The notes under the pieces were generated by a model. It saw only the letters and a program-made list of their open reading frames with translations. It searched no databases and was not told the origin of the DNA. From Anaerolineae bacterium (GTDB lineage Bacteria; Chloroflexota; Anaerolineae; Aggregatilineales; UBA3940): a DNA stretch of 38,574 bases. Of this stretch, positions 22,473 to 31,382 are shown piece after piece. Both the position numbers and the translations under genes were made by a program. Position 1 is the stretch's first letter. Every line of letters begins with the position of its first letter. The DNA is taken from positions 1-38,574 of the forward strand of contig JAFGLD010000055.1 of the NCBI GenBank assembly GCA_016928235.1, given 5' to 3'.

Positions 22473-23501
22473 ATGTCCGAAGAAGATCGTATTGTCTCAG
22501 GCCAAAAACAGAGCGACGAAGTCACCAACGTCGATGCTGCCCTGCGCCCGCGTGCACTGTCTGACATCTATGGGCAGGATGGGCTGGTGGAGAACCTGCG
22601 CATCCTGGTCGAAGCAGCCAAGTCGCGCGACGAGTCGCTCGATCACATTCTGTTTTACGGGCCGCCAGGTCTGGGAAAAACCTCGCTCAGCCACGTCATG
22701 GCCAATGAGATGGGTGTCAACATCCGCATCACCGCCGGCCCGGTGATCGAACGGGCTGGTGACCTGGCTGCCATCTTGACCAATATGCGCAAGGGAGACA
22801 TTCTTTTTATCGATGAGGTTCACCGTCTGGGGCGCGCCGTCGAGGAGGTACTTTATCCGGCCATGGAGGACTTTGCCCTCGATATCGTGATCGGCAAGGG
22901 GCCCAGTGCCCGTAACATTCGATTGAAACTGCCGCGCTTCACCATTATCGGAGCGACGACGCGCCTGGCGTTGATGACTGCCCCACTGCGCGCCCGTTTT
23001 GGGGCGGTTTATCGCCTGGATTTCTACAGCGAGGAAGCTATCTGCTATATTATTGAGCGGGCAGCAACGATGCTCCAGGTGCCCATCGAGCCAGACGGAA
23101 CAACCGAGATCGCGCGACGGGCGCGCGGCACGCCGCGTGTGGCGCTTCGACTGCTGCGTCGCGTGCGTGATTACGCCCAAGTGCGGGCTACTGGGGTGAT
23201 ATCGTCGTCGGTTGCTCAGGAAGCACTCACACTGATGGCAATCGATGATCTGGGACTGGACGACATCGACCGGCGGGTTCTGCACAGCATTATCGATAAA
23301 TTCAGCGGCGGGCCGGTTGGGCTGGAGACGATTGCTGCCGCGATCAATGAAGAAGCTGACACGATCATGGACGTCTACGAGCCTTATCTCTTACAGCTTG
23401 GTTTCCTGGAGCGAACGCCGCGTGGCCGTGTAGCCACCAAACGTGCCTATGAACACCTCAACTACGAGGATAACCGGGGCGACCAGCCACGCCTGTTTTA
23501 G
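22473..23501 (+). CDS. ruvB: Holliday junction branch migration ATPase RuvB
   Basis: 342 residues, normal size. The ring-forming AAA+ motor drives branch migration with RuvA and hands junctions to RuvC. Seen: [12 protein letters not shown] near the N-terminus, Walker A GPPGLGKT (63-70), Walker [10 protein letters not shown] (111-119), sensor GATTR, the arginine-finger region PLRARFG, and the C-terminal winged helix with [12 protein letters not shown] and [17 protein letters not shown]. The start ATG follows AAGGGAAG. It is not next to ruvA or ruvC here. It has its own promoter and is followed 182 bp later by the FHA-ABC gene. Confidence 0.97.
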   Translation: MSEEDRIVSGQKQSDEVTNVDAALRPRALSDIYGQDGLVENLRILVEAAKSRDESLDHILFYGPPGLGKTSLSHVMANEMGVNIRITAGPVIERAGDLAAILTNMRKGDILFIDEVHRLGRAVEEVLYPAMEDFALDIVIGKGPSARNIRLKLPRFTIIGATTRLALMTAPLRARFGAVYRLDFYSEEAICYIIERAATMLQVPIEPDGTTEIARRARGTPRVALRLLRRVRDYAQVRATGVISSSVAQEALTLMAIDDLGLDDIDRRVLHSIIDKFSGGPVGLETIAAAINEEADTIMDVYEPYLLQLGFLERTPRGRVATKRAYEHLNYEDNRGDQPRLF

Positions 23502-23683
23502 GTAGGGAACTCTTCGATTGTGAGGCTGGTTGTGAAGTGCTGTCCAAGAAACAGGAACGAACAGCCAGTTGCTAAGGAATGGTGACTAAATAACTTTCCC
23601 ATCCTGGGCTTACAATCAGGACTGCGATTGGGCAAGTTAATAAATTCTCATTCCCAAATAGTTTGTCTACAGGAGACTTGCTA

Positions 23684-26629
23684 ATGTCTGTTCCACCAGA
23701 ATCCGAATCGACACGGTTGCTCGATATTCCCCATTTGAACATTAGATGGCCGGACGGGCGAGAGGAACGTTTCACTTTAAGAGACCTGACGCGTATCGGA
23801 CGGCGCGTAGGGCAGAATGACATCACTGTCCCATCGGAATTCAAGACTATATCAGGCACCCATGCCGAAATCCGCGCCACGTCAGGAGGGTTCGAGATTA
23901 TCGATCTGAACAGCTCTAACGGCACACATGTCAATGGCCGGCGCATCTCAGCAGCCACGCTTCTGACAAACGGCGATGATATTCGCGTTGGCAACGAGAG
24001 TGTTGGCCAGGCAGTTCATCTAACCATTCACACAGGAGATATGGCCCCAACAGGAGCACGTCCCAAGGTTGTGCCCGCTGCTATATCTGCCCCTGATTAT
24101 CCCATCGACCAACCTTACCTGGTCACACGTTGGCCCTCCGGAGAAGAGATTGTCTTTGCCATTGAGAAAGATATCGTGTTATTAGGACGCGCTTCTCAGG
24201 CCGATGTCATCTTTCCCCAGACCATCCGCTTTGTTTCCAACCGTCATGCCGAGATCCACCGCGCCGCGACCGGGTTTACCATCGTCGACCTCGGCAGTCT
24301 GAATGGTACTTATGTCAACAATCGACGACTGAACCCGGCTGAACCGGCGTCTTTGCATCATGGCGCTGTTATTCGCATTGGAGATGATGATTTTGGTGCC
24401 TCGATTGGCCTGACCTTCCACGATCCGACTGAAGTGTCACCGGATTATCGTGGCTATACCTCACTGGGCAGTGTATCCGATCTGTCGATGGCTGAGATGA
24501 TAGTGATCGGGCGAGATCCCGCGTGCGGCATCGTCCTAGACGCGCCTAACGTTTCTCGCAAGCACGCTGCTATCCGGCCCCATGAGGGCACGCACATCAT
24601 CAGCGATCTGGATAGCTCGAATGGGACATACGTTAACGGACAGCCGGTTAAGCAGACAGTGCTCAATGCTGGGGATGTTGTTCAGATCGGCACCTATGTC
24701 CTGGCTTACGATGGGCAAAAACTCTCTCGCTTCGATAACCAGGGCATGCGGATGGATGTGAAGGATGTCTACAAGGCTGTCAGCACAGCCAAAGGCAAAA
24801 TTCGCATCCTGGATGATATCAGCCTGACGGTCATGCCCCGTGAGTTTGTTGCCCTGGTCGGCGGCAGCGGCGCCGGGAAAAGCACGCTGCTCGATGCCCT
24901 GAACGGCTTTCGACCGGCCAAGGGCACCGTCATGCTGAATGGGCACCATCTCTACAAGGAGTACGATAGCTTCCGCACTCAGTTTGGCTATGTGCCGCAG
25001 CATGATATCTTGCACGCTTCGCTGACGGTCGAGCGGGCACTGAGTTATGCCGCCCGATTGCGTCTTCCGGGTGATGTTACCTCCGCGGAGCGCAAAAAAC
25101 GGATCGCCCAGGTCCTCGAAACGGTCGGCATGAACGAGGACAAAATCCGCAGGACGCGCATTAGCTCACTGTCCGGCGGCCAGCGCAAGCGGGTCAGCAT
25201 CGCAGCCGAGCTGTTAGCCGAGCCGAAGCTCTTCTTTCTGGATGAGCCAACGTCCGGCCTCGACCCGGGTCTTGAGAAGAAGATGATGTATACCATGCGT
25301 CGCATGGCAGACGAAGGGCGTACGGTCATCCTGATCACCCATGCTACCAGCAATATCGTGCAGGTCGATCACGTTGCCTTCCTGTCGCAGGGGCGCCTGG
25401 TCTATTTCGGCCCACCCCAAAATGCCCTCGATTTCTTTGAGGTTGATGACTTCGCCGACATCTATGAGAAGATCGAGCGGAATGGCAAAGAGTGGCATGA
25501 TGTCTTCCACAACCAGAAATCTGAATACTTTCAGCAGTATGTCGTGGAACGGCAGCAGACCAGCCAGGGATTGATGCCAGGTATCCCCAAGAAGGTTGGG
25601 GCTGAGCCATTCCAGGCGCTTGGGAGCATGGCACGGCAGTTCAATGTCTTCTCCCAACGAATGAGCAGCATCCTGTTGAGTGAGAGGCTGTCGTTGATGG
25701 TGCTGCTGGCGATCATGCCGATCATTGCCATCTTTTTGATGCTGGTTGCTCAGCCCGATGTACTGGTGGGGCGTCAGGACGTCCTCCGGGATGTGGGCAA
25801 GGCAGCGCAAACGATGACCAAAGCCTATATGCCCACGGTGGACGCGCAGACCATTCTATTCAGCATGAGCCTGGCGGCAGTGCTGATCGGCCTGTTTACC
25901 GCGTCGAACGAGTTGGTGAACGAGCGACCGGTCTACTTACGAGAGCGGATGATCAACCTGAAGCTCATTCCTTATATCGCCAGTAAGTTGTTTGTCTGTA
26001 GTATTCTGGCTTTAATCCAGTGTGCCTTGTTGATGATGTTTTTAGGGGCCAAGATCAACTTCCCCAGCGAAGGAGTTCTTTTGCCCAGTCCATTGGGCCC
26101 ATTCGAGCTGTACATTACCCTTTTCCTGGCAACGATGGCCAGTGTGGCCATGGGACTGTTGATCTCGGCGATATCCTCATCGACCAATATGGTATCCTAC
26201 CTGATCCTGATCGTCCTGTTCGTCCAGATCATCTTTGCCGGCTCGATCTTCGATCTACGTGATAATCCCGTTGAGCCGGTTTCTTACCTGACCGTGACAC
26301 ACTGGTCGCTGGTCGGCCTTGGTACCACATCCGATGTTAACGGGCTGGCCAAACACACAGTAGGCTGTGGAAACAAGATGGAGTTGGATAAGGATTCGAT
26401 TGAGGTCGATTTTGTCGAGGGGGTGCCGGAGGTCAATACCGATAACGTCCGCATGATCGAGACCGATGAAAAGGAGTGTCGCAGCGCGCCAATGGACAAG
26501 GAAGATATCTCGGTTGCCTATGGCGAGGGTTTCTTCTCCCTGATGGGGGTCTGGGCGATCTTGATTTTCTTTGGCGCTGCTTTTACCGGCGCGACACTGA
26601 TAGCACTCAAGAGATACGACAAGATGTAG
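23684..26629 (+). CDS. Triple-FHA ABC transporter (ABCG-like half transporter)
   Basis: 981 residues. Three FHA domains come first (about 18-118, 145-248, 265-345), each with the GR...SxxHAxI...DLxSxNGTxVN core; the third has the canonical GRDP...NVSRKHA and SSNGTYVNG. FHA domains bind phosphothreonine. Then an ABC ATPase (about 355-590): Walker A GGSGAGKS (393-400), signature LSGGQRKRVS and Walker B LFFLDEPTSGLD. The C-terminal part (about 640-975) has six membrane segments of the ABC-2/ABCG type with a large loop holding several Cys. Start ATG 23684 follows AGGAG; a TTG at 23663 is less likely. Export controlled by Ser/Thr phosphorylation is inferred. Confidence 0.93.
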   Translation: MSVPPESESTRLLDIPHLNIRWPDGREERFTLRDLTRIGRRVGQNDITVPSEFKTISGTHAEIRATSGGFEIIDLNSSNGTHVNGRRISAATLLTNGDDIRVGNESVGQAVHLTIHTGDMAPTGARPKVVPAAISAPDYPIDQPYLVTRWPSGEEIVFAIEKDIVLLGRASQADVIFPQTIRFVSNRHAEIHRAATGFTIVDLGSLNGTYVNNRRLNPAEPASLHHGAVIRIGDDDFGASIGLTFHDPTEVSPDYRGYTSLGSVSDLSMAEMIVIGRDPACGIVLDAPNVSRKHAAIRPHEGTHIISDLDSSNGTYVNGQPVKQTVLNAGDVVQIGTYVLAYDGQKLSRFDNQGMRMDVKDVYKAVSTAKGKIRILDDISLTVMPREFVALVGGSGAGKSTLLDALNGFRPAKGTVMLNGHHLYKEYDSFRTQFGYVPQHDILHASLTVERALSYAARLRLPGDVTSAERKKRIAQVLETVGMNEDKIRRTRISSLSGGQRKRVSIAAELLAEPKLFFLDEPTSGLDPGLEKKMMYTMRRMADEGRTVILITHATSNIVQVDHVAFLSQGRLVYFGPPQNALDFFEVDDFADIYEKIERNGKEWHDVFHNQKSEYFQQYVVERQQTSQGLMPGIPKKVGAEPFQALGSMARQFNVFSQRMSSILLSERLSLMVLLAIMPIIAIFLMLVAQPDVLVGRQDVLRDVGKAAQTMTKAYMPTVDAQTILFSMSLAAVLIGLFTASNELVNERPVYLRERMINLKLIPYIASKLFVCSILALIQCALLMMFLGAKINFPSEGVLLPSPLGPFELYITLFLATMASVAMGLLISAISSSTNMVSYLILIVLFVQIIFAGSIFDLRDNPVEPVSYLTVTHWSLVGLGTTSDVNGLAKHTVGCGNKMELDKDSIEVDFVEGVPEVNTDNVRMIETDEKECRSAPMDKEDISVAYGEGFFSLMGVWAILIFFGAAFTGATLIALKRYDKM

Positions 26630-26702
26630 TGTTACAACCCGGGCATCTTGAATGCGTAGAATTGATTCCAAGAGTATTCGCTACAATCAGGAGAAGAAAG
26701 TC

Positions 26703-27143
26703 ATGAAGCAAGCTATTGAAGATTTCATCAACAGCAAACGCGTCGCTGTCGTTGGGGTGTCTCGGAACGGGAAGAAGTTCGGCAATATGATCTATACCGA
26801 GCTAAAAGATCGCGGGTATCAGGTTTTTCCGGTCAATCCTTCCGCTCAGCAGATCGATGGAGAGACATGCTATCCTGACATCACAGCCTTAAAAGACCGG
26901 ATCGACGCGGTAGTTATCTGTGTTCCGTCCACGCAAGCTGAAGCTGTCATGAAAGAAGCCGCCGCGGTTGGCCCTCGGAATGTGTGGCTTCAACAAGGAT
27001 CCGAAACCCCGGAATTGGTGCAATTAGGGCAAGATTTGGGGCTCAACATGGTCTCTAAGCGGTGTGTCTTGATGTATGCTCCGCCGGTGCGTTCGTTTCA
27101 CGCCTGGCATCGGGCTTTTGCCAGGTTGTTCGGCCAATTATAA
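26703..27143 (+). CDS. CoA-binding domain protein (YccU-like)
   Basis: 146 residues, a single CoA-binding Rossmann domain as in the succinyl-CoA synthetase alpha N-terminus. Features are KRVAVVGVSRNGKKFGN (nucleotide loop), VFPVNPSAQQIDG, AVVICVPS, and NVWLQQGSETPEL, the last matching the family's W-x-Q-x-G motif. A Cys in VSKRCVLMY is also typical. Free-standing proteins of this type bind CoA; their role is unclear. The ATG follows AGGAG at 8 nt; a longer frame from 26652 is rejected. It starts 73 bp after the FHA-ABC gene and may be co-transcribed. It converges on moaA. Confidence 0.88.
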   Translation: MKQAIEDFINSKRVAVVGVSRNGKKFGNMIYTELKDRGYQVFPVNPSAQQIDGETCYPDITALKDRIDAVVICVPSTQAEAVMKEAAAVGPRNVWLQQGSETPELVQLGQDLGLNMVSKRCVLMYAPPVRSFHAWHRAFARLFGQL

Positions 27144-27149
27144 ACCTTA

Positions 27150-27182
27150 TGAGGCCACCCGATTTTCAGCCTGGTGGCCTCA
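27150..27182. terminator. Hairpin between convergent genes, overlapping the moaA stop
   Basis: TGAGGCCACC (27150-27159) and GGTGGCCTCA (27173-27182) form a perfect 10-bp stem with a 13-nt loop. It lies just after the CoA-binding gene and overlaps the last codon of moaA. No strong T run on either side. Confidence 0.5.
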
Positions 27183-28163
27183 CCCGCCAATCTCGGACAT
27201 TTGGCGATTGGCAGCAATGTCATTCTCGGCCAGGCCGTGGCCCCAGGGCTTCTGCCATATTCCGGTCAGGATCAGATGTTGGAGTTCGGCCCGCGTTGCG
27301 CCCTGGCGCAGCGGCGTCAACAGATCGACCTCTTTTTCTCGCAGCAGGCAAAGCCGCAAGCGCCCATCGGCGGTCAGCCGAACGCGAGAACAGGTCGCGC
27401 AGAATGGCGCGCTCACCGAGCTGATAAAACCAAGATCTCCTTGTGCGTTTTTTAGCTTATAGATCCGCGCTTCACCGTCCAGCTTTCCGCCATTCAGCAT
27501 ACCCAGAGGTCCCAACTGTGCCTCAATCGTTGATCGCAGCTCGGCCTCCGTCACGATCTGTGCCTGCTGGAAATCGCCCAGCCCACCCAGCGGCATCATC
27601 TCGATAAAGCGTATCTGCCAGGGATGTTCCAATGTCAGCGCGGCCAAATCGACAACATCCTGCCCATCATTCATACCGCGTGAGACGACAGAATTGAGCT
27701 TGATCGGCAGCAATCCTGCTTCCTCGATGGCCAGGATGCCCTGCCGGACATCCTCTACCCTTCCCCAGCGCGTGATCTGCCGAAATCGCTCAGGGTTGAG
27801 TGTATCGACGCTGATATTACATCTTTTCAGTCCTGCTTCGGCCAGGGGCTTCGCCAGTTTATCGAGTAGTATCCCATTGGTAGTCATCGATACTTCTCCG
27901 GCACCTGGCGTAGCACACATCTCGCGCACGAGTTCCACAATGTTGGCCCGGGTAGTTGGCTCGCCACCGGTGAGCCGGAACTTATCAAAACCCAGATCGA
28001 CAAACAGGCGAAAGAGTGTGATTATCTCATCATCCTGCATCATCTCCGCATGAGGCCGGAAGACCATGTCTTCCGGCATGCAATACACGCAACGCAGATT
28101 GCAGCGGTCGGTCAAGGAGATACGCAGATAGCGAATATGGCGGCCAAAACGATCAGTTACCAC
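27180..28163 (-). CDS. moaA: GTP 3',8-cyclase MoaA
   Basis: 327 residues. This radical-SAM enzyme starts molybdenum cofactor synthesis by converting GTP to 3',8-cyclo-GTP, which MoaC then processes. The N-terminal cluster motif CNLRCVYC (Cys21, Cys25, Cys28), LTGGEPT, and the C-terminal cluster Cys255/Cys258/Cys272 in FCATCSRVRLTADGRLRLC are all present, as is the C-terminal Gly-Gly needed for catalysis. The start is GTG at 28163, with AAGG about 11 nt upstream. No other moa or moe gene is visible, so the pathway is scattered. Confidence 0.96.
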   Translation of the reverse strand: MVTDRFGRHIRYLRISLTDRCNLRCVYCMPEDMVFRPHAEMMQDDEIITLFRLFVDLGFDKFRLTGGEPTTRANIVELVREMCATPGAGEVSMTTNGILLDKLAKPLAEAGLKRCNISVDTLNPERFRQITRWGRVEDVRQGILAIEEAGLLPIKLNSVVSRGMNDGQDVVDLAALTLEHPWQIRFIEMMPLGGLGDFQQAQIVTEAELRSTIEAQLGPLGMLNGGKLDGEARIYKLKNAQGDLGFISSVSAPFCATCSRVRLTADGRLRLCLLREKEVDLLTPLRQGATRAELQHLILTGIWQKPWGHGLAENDIAANRQMSEIGG

Positions 28164-28516
28164 AAAGAGTTTACCTTAAAGCCCGAATTCCAACCTGTCA
28201 AATCGTTCGAAGATCTGATAACCGTAATTGGAGACATGCTGTACTGGACATGATGACCGTTGAACTTTTCCAACAGGACAGCAACTGTTTTCACAACGTC
28301 GATCATGTTAGCAAGATTCTATTGTACCGGAGAAGCATTAGCAAACCGGCATTTTGGGAACATTCAGGTAAGTTTTGGTTTCAATCTGCCAAAGCCACTA
28401 GGCAATCGCTCAGATTCTCGGTACACTAGTGATCGTTGCGAACGTCATCCAAAACTATTTGGAAAAGTTGGACGGGAGAACTTCTCCCGTTTTTTGTGTG
28501 TTGAGGATGTTTTGCC
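28164..28516. other. Intergenic region with leader terminator
   Basis: The spacer between divergent moaA and the orphan membrane gene. Apart from the hairpin-plus-T-run at 28472-28495, nothing is recognised. The sequence upstream of the hairpin contains CCAAAACTATTTGG and GGAAAAGTTGG, which might form competing structures; no known riboswitch consensus was identified. Confidence 0.45.
28472..28495 (+). terminator. Intrinsic terminator just upstream of the orphan membrane gene
   Basis: ACGGGAG...CTCCCGT (28472-28490) with a five-base loop is followed by a six-T run (28490-28495). It lies only 21 bp before the ATG at 28517, so any transcript starting further upstream would meet it before the gene. 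It is either an attenuator or an insulating terminator. Confidence 0.7.
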
Positions 28517-29491
28517 ATGTACAGATTTATCCAAAAAACCATAGACTGGGGCGTCAAAGTAGCCAGTCTGGCCATCACTGGTCCTGCCACCTGGGTTGTT
28601 GCAACGCAGTTGTTTAGCGATATCTCTAATCCAATCCTGTTGTTTGTCATGAGAGCGTCAGCCGTCTTTCTCATCGAAGGTGTCCTGTTGTCAAACTGGC
28701 TCCTGCTCGAATTTGACAAGGATGCTACGCCGGAGATCAAAGCTCGTTATGGGATCACGGCTCTGGCTATGTATATTTCTCTTTTAGTGATTGGTTGGCG
28801 GCATGAAGGGCCAACCGGCCTGGTCTTCCGCCTCGCATTATTAGCTGCGCTTGTTGGCAGTGGTTGGGATACTTACGTGTATACCTGGCAGCGGGCAACG
28901 TCGAAGATCGATCGTTCGGCGGAAAATGCTTCCAGAGTGAAACGGCACGCTCGCAAGCTGTCCATTAAGGAAGCTATCTTCCGCCGTGAGGCAGAGCATA
29001 CTGCGCAGGTAGCACTCATCGAAGCGCAGTCAATGGCTTCGTTGGAGCAGACCTCACTGTATGGTCAGCGTATGATCGCCGGTGTTCACCTTGAGGACAA
29101 GGTCGAGCGCAAGAAGCTTCTGGAAGCAGAAGAGGCTATGGAACTGCCCGCCAACGGGAAAAAAAAACGGCTTCCGGCTCCCAGTCAGATAATCTTGCCT
29201 CCCGATTTGATAACGCTCGACTATACCGGAGACCCGAACTCGCCCGACCACCAAATGAAACGCAGCATCCTGGCCGCTTTCGCGGAAGATCCTAGCTATA
29301 CAGAGGAGAACCTGGCATCTAAGTTTGGTACCTCTTCGGAAGTTGTCGCCGTTTCAATCGGCGATCTGGTCGAGGGTGGTTTACTCCATCGTGACAAGCG
29401 TGGACGGTATGTCCCAGCTAACACTCTGGTACCTCTTGGAGAGGGCGGTCGGACAAAAGTACGGAAGCGAAACGGTAGCAAAACACGCTAA
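28517..29491 (+). CDS. Orphan protein: four membrane helices, coiled coil, winged-helix-like end
   Basis: 324 residues. Four hydrophobic segments (about 13-31, 40-64, 78-96, 103-118) come first. A highly charged helical region with coiled-coil character (about 125-208) and a basic linker (KKKRLP) follow. A C-terminal segment (about 245-300, RSILAAFAEDPSYTEENLAS, then EVVAVSIGDLVEGGLL and RDKRGRYV) looks like a winged helix. No family is recognised; the layout resembles membrane proteins of phages and conjugative elements. The gene sits between a terminator 21 bp upstream and a strong one 3 bp downstream, like an independently transcribed cassette. AGGATG precedes the start. Confidence 0.7.
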   Translation: MYRFIQKTIDWGVKVASLAITGPATWVVATQLFSDISNPILLFVMRASAVFLIEGVLLSNWLLLEFDKDATPEIKARYGITALAMYISLLVIGWRHEGPTGLVFRLALLAALVGSGWDTYVYTWQRATSKIDRSAENASRVKRHARKLSIKEAIFRREAEHTAQVALIEAQSMASLEQTSLYGQRMIAGVHLEDKVERKKLLEAEEAMELPANGKKKRLPAPSQIILPPDLITLDYTGDPNSPDHQMKRSILAAFAEDPSYTEENLASKFGTSSEVVAVSIGDLVEGGLLHRDKRGRYVPANTLVPLGEGGRTKVRKRNGSKTR

Positions 29492-29493
29492 CC

Positions 29494-29526
29494 AAAAGAC
29501 GCCGGATTAAATCCGGCGTCTTTTTT
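29494..29526 (+). terminator. Strong intrinsic terminator
   Basis: AAAAGACGCCGGAT and ATCCGGCGTCTTTT form a near-perfect long stem with a 3-nt loop, followed by a T run to 29526, starting 3 bp after the stop codon at 29491. Confidence 0.9.
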
Positions 29527-29540
29527 GATCGGCCTGATAG

Positions 29541-29621
29541 TAGACTTGATCGGCAATAGTCATGCTATGCGTAAAATCCGGCTTATTTTATGTGTAACTC
29601 TGTTGTTTTCGATAAAGTCTA
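29541..29621. mobile_element. TA-flanked MITE, copy 3 (81 bp)
   Basis: TAGACTTGATCGG / CGATAAAGTCTA ends with TA at both edges; same length and central palindrome (GCTATGCGTAAAATCCGGC) as the copy at 916-996. It lies between the terminator and the NifU-like gene, about 125 bp upstream of that gene's start. Confidence 0.75.
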
Positions 29622-29746
29622 TTGTGTTCCACTATATCATGATCTACATTCTCGCGAATAACCCATGTAATATGATTTTTCTCCGCGAATCCACTATACT
29701 GATGATGGTAACACGCAGAGAAATACGCAGAATATTTGAGGGTATC

Positions 29747-30025
29747 ATGAGCGATCTGCCACAATATATCCCAGAGCAACATTTGAGCGAGCATGATCGG
29801 ATGAAGGGGCTCATTGAATTCTTGAGTGCCTATGTAGAACAGTACCATGGTGGCTGGGTCAGGTTTGCATCCTTTGACGGCAAGACTTTAACCGTGGAAA
29901 TGGGAGGAGCCTGTGCCGGTTGCCCGCTGTCAGCTAACACGCTGCATGGCTGGGTCGAGGGTACTGTGCGCCAATTCTTCCCGGATATTGAAAAAGTGAC
30001 AGGCATCGAGGTTGCGAATCCTTGA
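29747..30025 (+). CDS. NifU C-terminal-domain (Nfu-like) iron-sulfur scaffold protein
   Basis: 92 residues, essentially one Nfu domain. The CxxC that holds a bridging [4Fe-4S] cluster is present as GGACAGCPLS (Cys56, Cys59), followed by TLHGWVEGTVRQFFPDIEKV as in the family. It delivers clusters to apo-enzymes; MoaA nearby is one possible client, though this is a guess. ATG 29747 follows TTGAGGG at short spacing. A TATACT box lies at 29695-29700. The longer upstream frame runs through the MITE and is not coding. It precedes the convergent shikimate-kinase-like gene. Confidence 0.85.
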   Translation: MSDLPQYIPEQHLSEHDRMKGLIEFLSAYVEQYHGGWVRFASFDGKTLTVEMGGACAGCPLSANTLHGWVEGTVRQFFPDIEKVTGIEVANP

Positions 30026-30135
30026 TGTTTCGCAACCAGGCTTGCCGATGGTGTCAGGCGCAAAACATGCGAGCTGCTGTGCACCAAGACCTTACACGAT
30101 CTGTGGTCGGTGGCAACAGGTCGTACAGTCCTGGT

Positions 30136-30807
30136 CTATTTACGTCTGGCCGCACCGAATTTTGTGGATTGCCCCTTCTTGTCGGAAAGCCCCACCGTAA
30201 TCTTTGTGGGCGGTTTAACGGGAGGGCGTGCCCCATAGCGGAAGTGTTTCTCGTCCGGCTCTCCACCTGCCCAGATGTTAATCAGGTAGTTGGCCTCTTC
30301 TTCGATCGTCAGGTGTGTGATATCGAACTGTAAAACGTGCGGATCGTTGGCTATGGCATATTCGCGTCGAACCCGGCTTAACATGCGCCGTCGCATTGTC
30401 GCATCGCGGTAATCTTGTTCGCTGACCAGATGCAGGCGCCGCAACTCTTCACCAAGCTCGCAGGTCAGGCAAACGATCAACCCTACTTCGGAAAAGACAC
30501 CGAAATTACGCGGGTCCAACAAGGCTCCTCCGGGAATCACGACGACCGCCCGACGCATGAGAGCCGCTTGACGACAAAGGTTGTACTCCAATGAGCGTAA
30601 ATGCGAGTCCCCGTACAGCTCTCGGATCTTGGAGATGCTCATCATTTCCCTGACCTCGATCTCCTCATCCAGGTCAAAGAAATCAACACCCAATTGCAGG
30701 CCAATATGCCGGCCAACAGTTGTCTTGCCAACGCCCAAGGCGCCGGTCAATACCAGATTCCGATAGGGCAGATCGATGCGAGAGATCGACGAGGTGTCAG
30801 TGGCCAT
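30136..30807 (-). CDS. Shikimate-kinase-like P-loop protein
   Basis: 223 residues, longer than AroK (about 170) by a basic C-terminal tail. Walker A is GALGVGKT (22-29). The FFDLDEEIE strand, the HLRSLEYNL helix (Arg71, Glu74, matching FRxxE) and IPGGALLDP (GG at 93-94) follow the shikimate kinase order. A LID-type RRMLSRVRREY is also present. The IPGGALL motif departs from the usual GGG, and no other aro gene is nearby, so the substrate is uncertain. The tail (PPVKPPTKITVGLSDKKGQS) looks disordered. The following gene upstream on this strand (DUF6391-like) ends 29 bp before it, so both may be co-transcribed. Confidence 0.72.
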   Translation of the reverse strand: MATDTSSISRIDLPYRNLVLTGALGVGKTTVGRHIGLQLGVDFFDLDEEIEVREMMSISKIRELYGDSHLRSLEYNLCRQAALMRRAVVVIPGGALLDPRNFGVFSEVGLIVCLTCELGEELRRLHLVSEQDYRDATMRRRMLSRVRREYAIANDPHVLQFDITHLTIEEEANYLINIWAGGEPDEKHFRYGARPPVKPPTKITVGLSDKKGQSTKFGAARRK

Positions 30808-30836
30808 AACTATCCATTATCACAACTATCCAACCG

Positions 30837-31382
30837 TCAGCTTGATTGTGTTTTGATGCGATGAACGGTGAGATTGCCCTTGGTGATCTGTTGTATCTCC
30901 ATAATTTCCATGTCGGCAGGATCGCCAAGCGTGGTGACATATTGCTGTAGTTGGAGACCAAGTGGCTGCCCTACCATGACCGCCAGCATGAGCATGAGCG
31001 CCAGTAGAGGCAGGCGCTGCAATTTGCCAAAACGTTCCTTCTCCGAGCCAATCAGCGCGAATAAGGTGGCCAGTGCGCCGATCAGGGCGACGGCGACGAG
31101 GTTGGTGCCACAATTGGGATGAACGGCGAGCTTGTGCTCGCCGGCGCGCATCCGATGAAGGGCCATATTTGCGCTCTGCCGGATGACATCGGTGGGGACG
31201 TCACCGTACAGCCAGAAACCATTCATGTCTGAGCGCCCAACGACTCTGAGATCCGGCACACGACCGGCCAAAAGGTGAATCGTGGCATGTTCCAGACCAT
31301 GGTTACGCCGCACACGGCGGATGAATGGTATATCTAAAAGGACTTGTAGCGTTGACAGTTGCCTCTGGATGAAATTTCTCAT
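30837..31382 (-). CDS. DUF6391-like membrane protein
   Basis: 181 residues from ATG 31382, which has GGGG at 7 nt; ATG 31403 is a less likely start. A conserved-looking motif RRNHGLEHATIHLLAG lies near the N-terminus. Then come GEHKLAVHPNCGTNLVAVA leading into a membrane helix, and a second helix (LLALMLMLAVMVGQPLG). The NHALEHAT and HPNCGTN signatures resemble DUF6391, known from cyanobacteria and Chloroflexota, of unknown function. The His/Glu-rich motif suggests metal binding. Family assignment is from memory of the motif, not a search. Confidence 0.65.
   Translation of the reverse strand: MRNFIQRQLSTLQVLLDIPFIRRVRRNHGLEHATIHLLAGRVPDLRVVGRSDMNGFWLYGDVPTDVIRQSANMALHRMRAGEHKLAVHPNCGTNLVAVALIGALATLFALIGSEKERFGKLQRLPLLALMLMLAVMVGQPLGLQLQQYVTTLGDPADMEIMEIQQITKGNLTVHRIKTQSS

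Noticed and set aside
22497-23285. 262-codon open frame on the minus strand
   Set aside because: It lies entirely antisense to ruvB, whose motifs are unmistakable; no ribosome binding site or protein motif.
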